From Atrina japonica (Eukaryota; Mollusca; Bivalvia; Pterioida; Pinnidae): 64,000 bases of DNA. Positions 59,601 through 64,000 of this stretch are shown here, one piece after another. Every line of letters begins with the position of its first letter. Positions within the stretch are counted from its first letter, which is position 1. Where the stretch lies: positions 1 to 64,000 of the forward strand of contig BROG01000236.1 of assembly GCA_030159075.1 (NCBI GenBank), written 5' to 3'. The translations under genes and the position numbers were made by a program. The notes below the pieces were generated by a model, which saw only the letters and a program-made list of their open reading frames with translations, was not told the origin of the DNA and searched no databases.

Positions 59601-61318
59601 AGCGACATGACGTCTGATTTCACTTCTTTTTGTTGGCGTCACTCAGTGTTTCAAAAATGGTCATAATCGTTATGATTATTGACACTTTTAAGTCGTGTTT
59701 TTCATTAAAAAAAAATCAAAATGTATTTACACATTTTATTCTGTCCTTCTCTTTATCAATCCTTCTGTACTACAATTAGAAAAAATGTACACATATGTAT
59801 TCTAATCAGAATCGGTACCTTTCAGCGGTGCACGGCTTTTTCGATAAACAAAATGTCATGAATCAGATTTTTTTCTGATGCGGAATCTTAAAACATTAGT
59901 GAAGTATACAGTAATGAACTTTTTCAGGCTGGTATTGAAAGGCGAAGCCTTCTTGTTGCTTTGGAACCAGAGGTGGCATCTCTGTTTTGCAAATACGATC
60001 CAGTCGAAAGGAGGCCAGGACGCAAATACGATGTTTTCAAACCGGGAGCAAAATATATCACTGTTGATGCTGGAGGTCAGTAATGTTCGACTTCTGAAAG
60101 TTAATATATTTGTTGTTTACATATTATGAATAGCATTAAAATGGGATGATCTTATATGACCATCATTCCACTATCAGCATCTATATACAATGCTGAACGA
60201 ATTGCAGAAAATGTGTATCTTGTATTCAATAAATATACAAAAATGGATATCTTTCCTTAGGTGGAATCATTGATATCATTGCCCACGAAGTGGAAAAGGG
60301 AGGCGGTTTAAAAGAGATCCATATGGCTAACGGTTGTGACTGGGGCGGAACCAAGGTGGACGAAGCGTTTTACAGATTGCTGTGCGACATATTCGGGGAG
60401 AGAGTGGTGGAAACTTTCAGCAGTGAAAACAAATACGACATGATAGAACTCTCCGAGAGCTTTGAGATAAAAAAGAAGACAATCACGCCGCAATTAGCAA
60501 GTGAAATGAAATTCAGGATACCAGTATCGTTATCCGAAACGTTTGAGAAAATGAATAATTATGGAACTACAGCTTTAAAAAGTAATAAAAATTATGTGGG
60601 CAAGGTAACATGGGATAAAGATAAGATAAAAGTAGATGCTGGTGTGTGTAAAGATCTTTTTAAAGAATCAACGGATCGGGTACTGGAATGCTTCCAAGAC
60701 ATGAGCAAGAATGAAAAAGTACACGATGCAAATTTCATTTTAATGGTCGGGGGATTTTCTGAGTCACCCATGTTAAAAGATGCCATCCAAAGAACCTTCG
60801 TTGATAAGACAGTTATCATTCCAAATGATGCAGGGTTGTCTGTTTTGAAAGGAGCTGTTATCTTTGGCCACCAACCAAGGTCTGTTCGTTTTCGTGTCAG
60901 CAAATACACATTTGGAGTTGAAACGACACGGCCTTTCGAGGAAAATGTCCATGAGAAGTCCAAACTATTCATCACAGACGAAGGTGATGAACGTTGTTGC
61001 GGTATTTTCAGCAAGTATTTAGAAATTGGCAAAACAATTGAAGTTGGATGCACACAGGTGGAGAAAAGGTTCCGTGTTATAGAACAGGACCAAAATATTA
61101 TTATGTTCCCAGTGTACATATCGACAGAAAAGAACCCCAAATATGTTACCGATCCAAGCTGTATCCAATTAGGTGAACTTAGGGTCCATGTCCCTGGAGA
61201 GGGATATCATAGAAAAGTTATTGTTAACATGACCTTCAGCGGTACAGAGCTACAAGTGGAGGCAACTGACTGTAAAACCGGAGAAGAAACATCAGCGTCA
61301 TTTGAGTTATTGGATTAA
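56106..61318 (+). CDS. HSPA12: HSPA12-like Hsp70-family protein, copy 2, intact
   Basis: Four coding exons, 56106-56411, 57244-57462, 59928-60075 and 60261-61318, joined by GT-AG introns in matching phases, give 576 codons plus a stop. The start MADEEHS matches copy 1; an upstream in-frame ATG (56043) precedes acceptor-like sequence and is less likely. Motifs: first phosphate loop AAIDFGTTYSGYAFS (residues ~10-24), connecting segment FVLTVPAIWTDKAKQFM, ALEPEVASLF after residue 185, second phosphate loop VDAGGGIIDIIAHEV (~221-235) and adenosine motif FILMVGGFSESP (383-394). HSPA12 proteins are cytosolic Hsp70 relatives with an actin-like ATPase fold and no classical peptide-binding domain; bivalves carry many and several are stress- or immune-responsive. 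The length is somewhat shorter than vertebrate HSPA12A. The exact cellular role here is unknown. I saw no canonical AATAAA within 300 bp downstream. Confidence 0.92.
56553..56618. repeat. (TA)n microsatellite
   Basis: TA run in intron 1 of HSPA12-like copy 2. Confidence 0.95.
57827..58029. repeat. three-arm palindromic (fold-back) element
   Basis: Arm 1 (57827-57885, TTAGGTTTGTTGCTGACCGT...) is inverted as arm 2 (57899-57957, ...GTGAGTAACAAACCTAA) around a 13-bp loop. Arm 2 is in turn inverted as arm 3 (57981-58029, TTAGGTTTGTTACTGACCGT...) around an AT-rich palindromic centre near 57969. Arms share CCGTCCACGG and GTGCATGGAAGG/GTTCATGGAAGG ends. It resembles a fold-back MITE plus a partial second copy, in intron 2 of HSPA12-like copy 2. 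Confidence 0.8.
58030..59299. other. intron 2 of HSPA12-like copy 2, remainder
   Basis: No exon or identifiable element. Short open frames here are chance. A local near-palindrome around 58620-58750 (ATTATATGACCATTTTGATATTA ... reversed at the far end) suggests another inverted-repeat element, with interior CGATATCAACCAGAGGGCCGG. Confidence 0.4.
59300..59590 (+). repeat. dispersed repeat family, copy 3
   Basis: Matches 8003-8310 (CTTGATGTACAATATCAAAC, AAAATAAGGTCTGGACCA, AATGCCCCATTAAAG). It lies in intron 2 of HSPA12-like copy 2. Confidence 0.7.
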
Positions 61319-62217
61319 AATATCTAGCGTTACGTCATAGTCATTCGTTTTAAAGCAACTATTATACAAAATGTTTTCGTTTTCGCTTTTGGCTCTTATT
61401 AACGTATCAGATTTCTTTGGATGAGAACGACTATTATAGTGCATTCATTCAAGCAGCTTGAAAAATAACCATAAATACCACATCCGCAACTTCCGGCACA
61501 GGATAATATTTCCAGTATGATACATACAAATATTTTTAAAACAACGTACGAGAAAATTCTCTTATCTTTGCTGTCAATGCATTAATATAGTAAATACCTA
61601 TTGGAAAGTACTTAATGTTGAAATAGAGTCTCTCAATTACGAGTCCTACCTTGCTTATCAGATCACTTTGCGTTTCAGATAGTAAATTCGACGTTCGGTT
61701 ACATATAGTAGAGTGTTGTGTTTAAGTTAGTGTTTTTTTAGTTAATTCCAACGCATGTTAACTTTATCCTGAAGTGAAAATTTGACAAAATTTGCCGTTG
61801 TCTGTCGCCGCTGCTGTTATCGTCATTATTGTTTCCTTTATCTTTTTTGGATAATCATGTTCTCTAGAACTAATGGATTCAATTTTTTTATCATGCTTGA
61901 AAGATATTTCCTAGCTCCCATTTTAATTGATGTAATTGGAAATTTCTGGGTTTCCAAAAGTGGATTGTCCGGCTGAAAGGTGTATTCAAGAAGACAGCAA
62001 CGTAAAATTATCAAAACATATGTAGTATAAGAGAAGCAATGCGAGTGAGAATATTTACATCCCTCGTATTAGAAAACTGCTCAGCGTAAACAAATGCAAT
62101 TTATTTAGTAAAAGACAAAAAGTTGCAAAACTCGATTTTCTGATTTTCTGTATAGAATGCCCAATGTAAAAATGCTGTCATACAATTAAAACAGTAGCTA
62201 CAAGCTGTTGTTTTCAT
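61319..62217. other. 3' flank of HSPA12-like copy 2
   Basis: Presumed 3' UTR then intergenic DNA. No coding exon or repeat recognised. Confidence 0.4.
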
Positions 62218-62325
62218 GATGATGATGATGATGATGATGATGATGGTATGATGATACCATTTTATCATGATATCATTTGCTTGATGATGATGATGATGAT
62301 GTTAATGATGATGATGATAATGTTG
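62218..62325. repeat. (GAT)n / (ATG)n trinucleotide repeat
   Basis: Two GATGAT-type tracts separated by GTATGATGATACCATTTTAT and related short sequence. Confidence 0.9.
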
Positions 62326-62893
62326 ATCTAACAGACCTTTTCTTCTGTATCTAGTACAGTTTGTACATTAGTTTAGCTTTGCTTTGTGTAGTTAATGCTA
62401 TAAAAAAAACTGTCATTGGCAATATGCATACATTTAGATTTGCTGAATATATTGTTGTGCGTAACTCCACGTAGTGGATCCTCTAGCCTGGAATTTGATA
62501 AGTTTTTGTTATACGTCATATATTTCATTTCTATTGAAGGCTTAATAAATATTATCATAATCCACTAGAGTTGTTTTCTTTTTTTTTTTTTGCCAGATCA
62601 GCATGTTTGATAACATGATTCATTGCGCAGGTCATGGATAACCATTGCTTTGCAACAACTGGCTGTGCATCAGCCGAAGCGAACTCTTACACAGAGTTGT
62701 CCGTCATTGCACTCTCGATTAACCTCTGCCAACGTCTAAACAGCAGTCCCAAAGCACGTGATCATGTAATCCACAGAATGAGTATGAAAAATAAACAAAT
62801 TACTTAGAGTAAGGAAACTTTTCACAAAAATATAGCCCCTTTTTTGAAAGACATTTTATAAAAGTCTGTTCGTCTCAAAAAGTATTTCATTTT

Positions 62894-63346
62894 ATGTTAG
62901 CACTTAAAATATATGGTAAGAGACCATTACCTTATAAAGAACAAACTCTTTTGAAGATTTATACATTTTTCAAAAACTGGCTTGGTTTGATAAATGAGAG
63001 TCACTGGTCTTCCGGATTACACCTCAAATCAGGATCCTGTGTCACGGAAGCCGAAGTTACTTCAAAGAATCTTTGCGTACAGCTAGTCACATGCAGGTGC
63101 AATGAAAATGATATTGTTACATCTTTACACTCTCTAAAAGTGTGGATAAGATGTATGAAATATCATAAAACACAAATCTGTTTTATTGTACATCTTCTTT
63201 ATCTTGACTACATCGAATTATTGTCCGATTCACATCAGATGACAAGGAGGATTAACCTTTTGATTTTGATACTGATGGTTTTACTCACTTCACACTCACA
63301 TGGAATTACCTATAACAACAATGCTTTGAAGATAAATACTTTTTAA
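62894..63346 (+). CDS. hypothetical 150-codon open frame
   Basis: A single uninterrupted frame, long for this AT-rich background, beginning MLALKIYGKRPLPYK. No domain recognised. A hydrophobic stretch near the C-terminus (RINLLILILMVLLTSHS) could be a membrane segment. I see no promoter, splice sites or neighbour that argue for expression. It could be chance or a transposon relic. Confidence 0.15.
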   Translation: MLALKIYGKRPLPYKEQTLLKIYTFFKNWLGLINESHWSSGLHLKSGSCVTEAEVTSKNLCVQLVTCRCNENDIVTSLHSLKVWIRCMKYHKTQICFIVHLLYLDYIELLSDSHQMTRRINLLILILMVLLTSHSHGITYNNNALKINTF

Positions 63347-63479
63347 AAATATAACAGCGCTATGAGTATGTCACTGTTCAAGTGTAAACTATTTTGTAAT
63401 TGAATTAAAATTGTGAAATTTGTACTTTTTAAAAATTTATGTATGAAAAATTATACACAAAAGCATTAATCAAAAGAAT

Positions 63480-64000
63480 GTTGATGAGGCAATATACAAA
63501 TCATAGGAAAATTGACACAAATGGACCTCTGAAAATCCAGAGATGGGATCAGATGCAATGGAGGAGAAAACATCCCTGTCGACAGGTCACACCCGCTGTG
63601 AGTTCGCAGTAAAATTCAAATGAAATAACTAAGAACTAATTCCTCGTCCTAATAGATAAAAGCGATTCATCAACCATTATCAAACTGGCAATTCAACATT
63701 TCGCTCATTCACAAATTCAATTAAAGTCATTTTACCAACCGCGATTGATGACATCTTTGTGAAAATAAATTATCAGTAAGTAGTTAATCTCTGTATATGA
63801 TATATTCATATGTTGAACATGATCCGGCATATCCGATAATCTGCGAGATATAAACACTATATGCAGGCGAAAAGGGCATAGTATTATTTAAACGTGGAAA
63901 GTGGACAAAAATATTACATTTATATATTAATGTAGAGAGAAAATGTTAGTTTAAAGTATAATTTAAAGGGACGGTTAAAATCATCACGTTTGTCGTATAA
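63480..64000 (-). mobile_element. Penelope-like copy, cut by window end
   Basis: Aligns with 45110-45610 of the copy in the LTR: GGACCTCTG, ATGGAGGAG, CATCCC(C)TGTCGAC, TCTGTATATGA and TCGTATAA-type landmarks in order. The RT part would lie beyond 64000. Diverged, with indels. Confidence 0.7.

Noticed and set aside
62634..62801. Short frame starting MDNHCFATTGCASAEA
   Set aside because: About 55 codons, with no domain, splice context or conservation evidence.

Overview
The window looks like nuclear DNA from a bivalve mollusc. The evidence is a tandem pair of HSPA12-type Hsp70 genes (a family greatly expanded in bivalves), host exons with GT-AG introns, AT-rich intergenic DNA with many long (TA)n runs, molluscan-looking SINE and LINE tails, and a mixture of I-type LINE, Penelope-like and Ty3/gypsy-type elements. 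No species call is possible from sequence alone.

Layout. 1-2.2 kb: intergenic, with a tRNA-derived SINE. 2.2-4.7 kb: a ~1-kb unit in 2.5 tandem copies. 4.7-5.5 kb (minus): two exons of a decayed Rab-family GTPase next to a 26-bp minisatellite. 8.7-10.1 kb (minus): two exons of SANBR (KIAA1841) that join in phase but carry a 1-nt frameshift; the intron holds a SINE with a clear target-site duplication. 10.9-13.6 kb: segmental duplications. 13.7-20.5 kb (plus): HSPA12-like copy 1, with an in-frame stop and no recognisable third exon; its introns hold degenerate 36-bp repeats and a 117-bp satellite. 22.1-46.7 kb: one old Ty3/gypsy-type LTR retrotransposon on the minus strand. Its protease, integrase and RT/RNase H lie in the Gmr1-like (copia-like) order. 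One LTR is interrupted by a head-to-tail LINE pair, the other by a Penelope-like element. 46.7-56 kb: intergenic, with TE relics and a possible promoter. 56.1-61.3 kb (plus): HSPA12-like copy 2, four coding exons giving an intact 576-codon frame. 61.3-64 kb: intergenic, ending in another Penelope-like copy.

The strangest stretch is 33661-42642, about 9 kb of non-repetitive DNA very poor in T and rich in A and C, set inside the LTR element. It begins as an indel-ridden second copy of the protease region, and its far edge restarts that region with a 90-bp perfect duplicate. The simplest reading is an assembly or basecalling artefact (a gap bridged by an uncorrected long read). If it were confirmed in independent reads it would be a very unusual sequence. 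Open frames inside it are a by-product of T depletion and are not annotated as genes.

The host genes are not an operon. The two HSPA12-like copies are paralogues with identical lengths for the two coding exons where both boundaries can be compared. Part of the flank upstream of copy 1 is repeated on both sides of the LTR element, so the element landed in the duplicated flank between the two genes.
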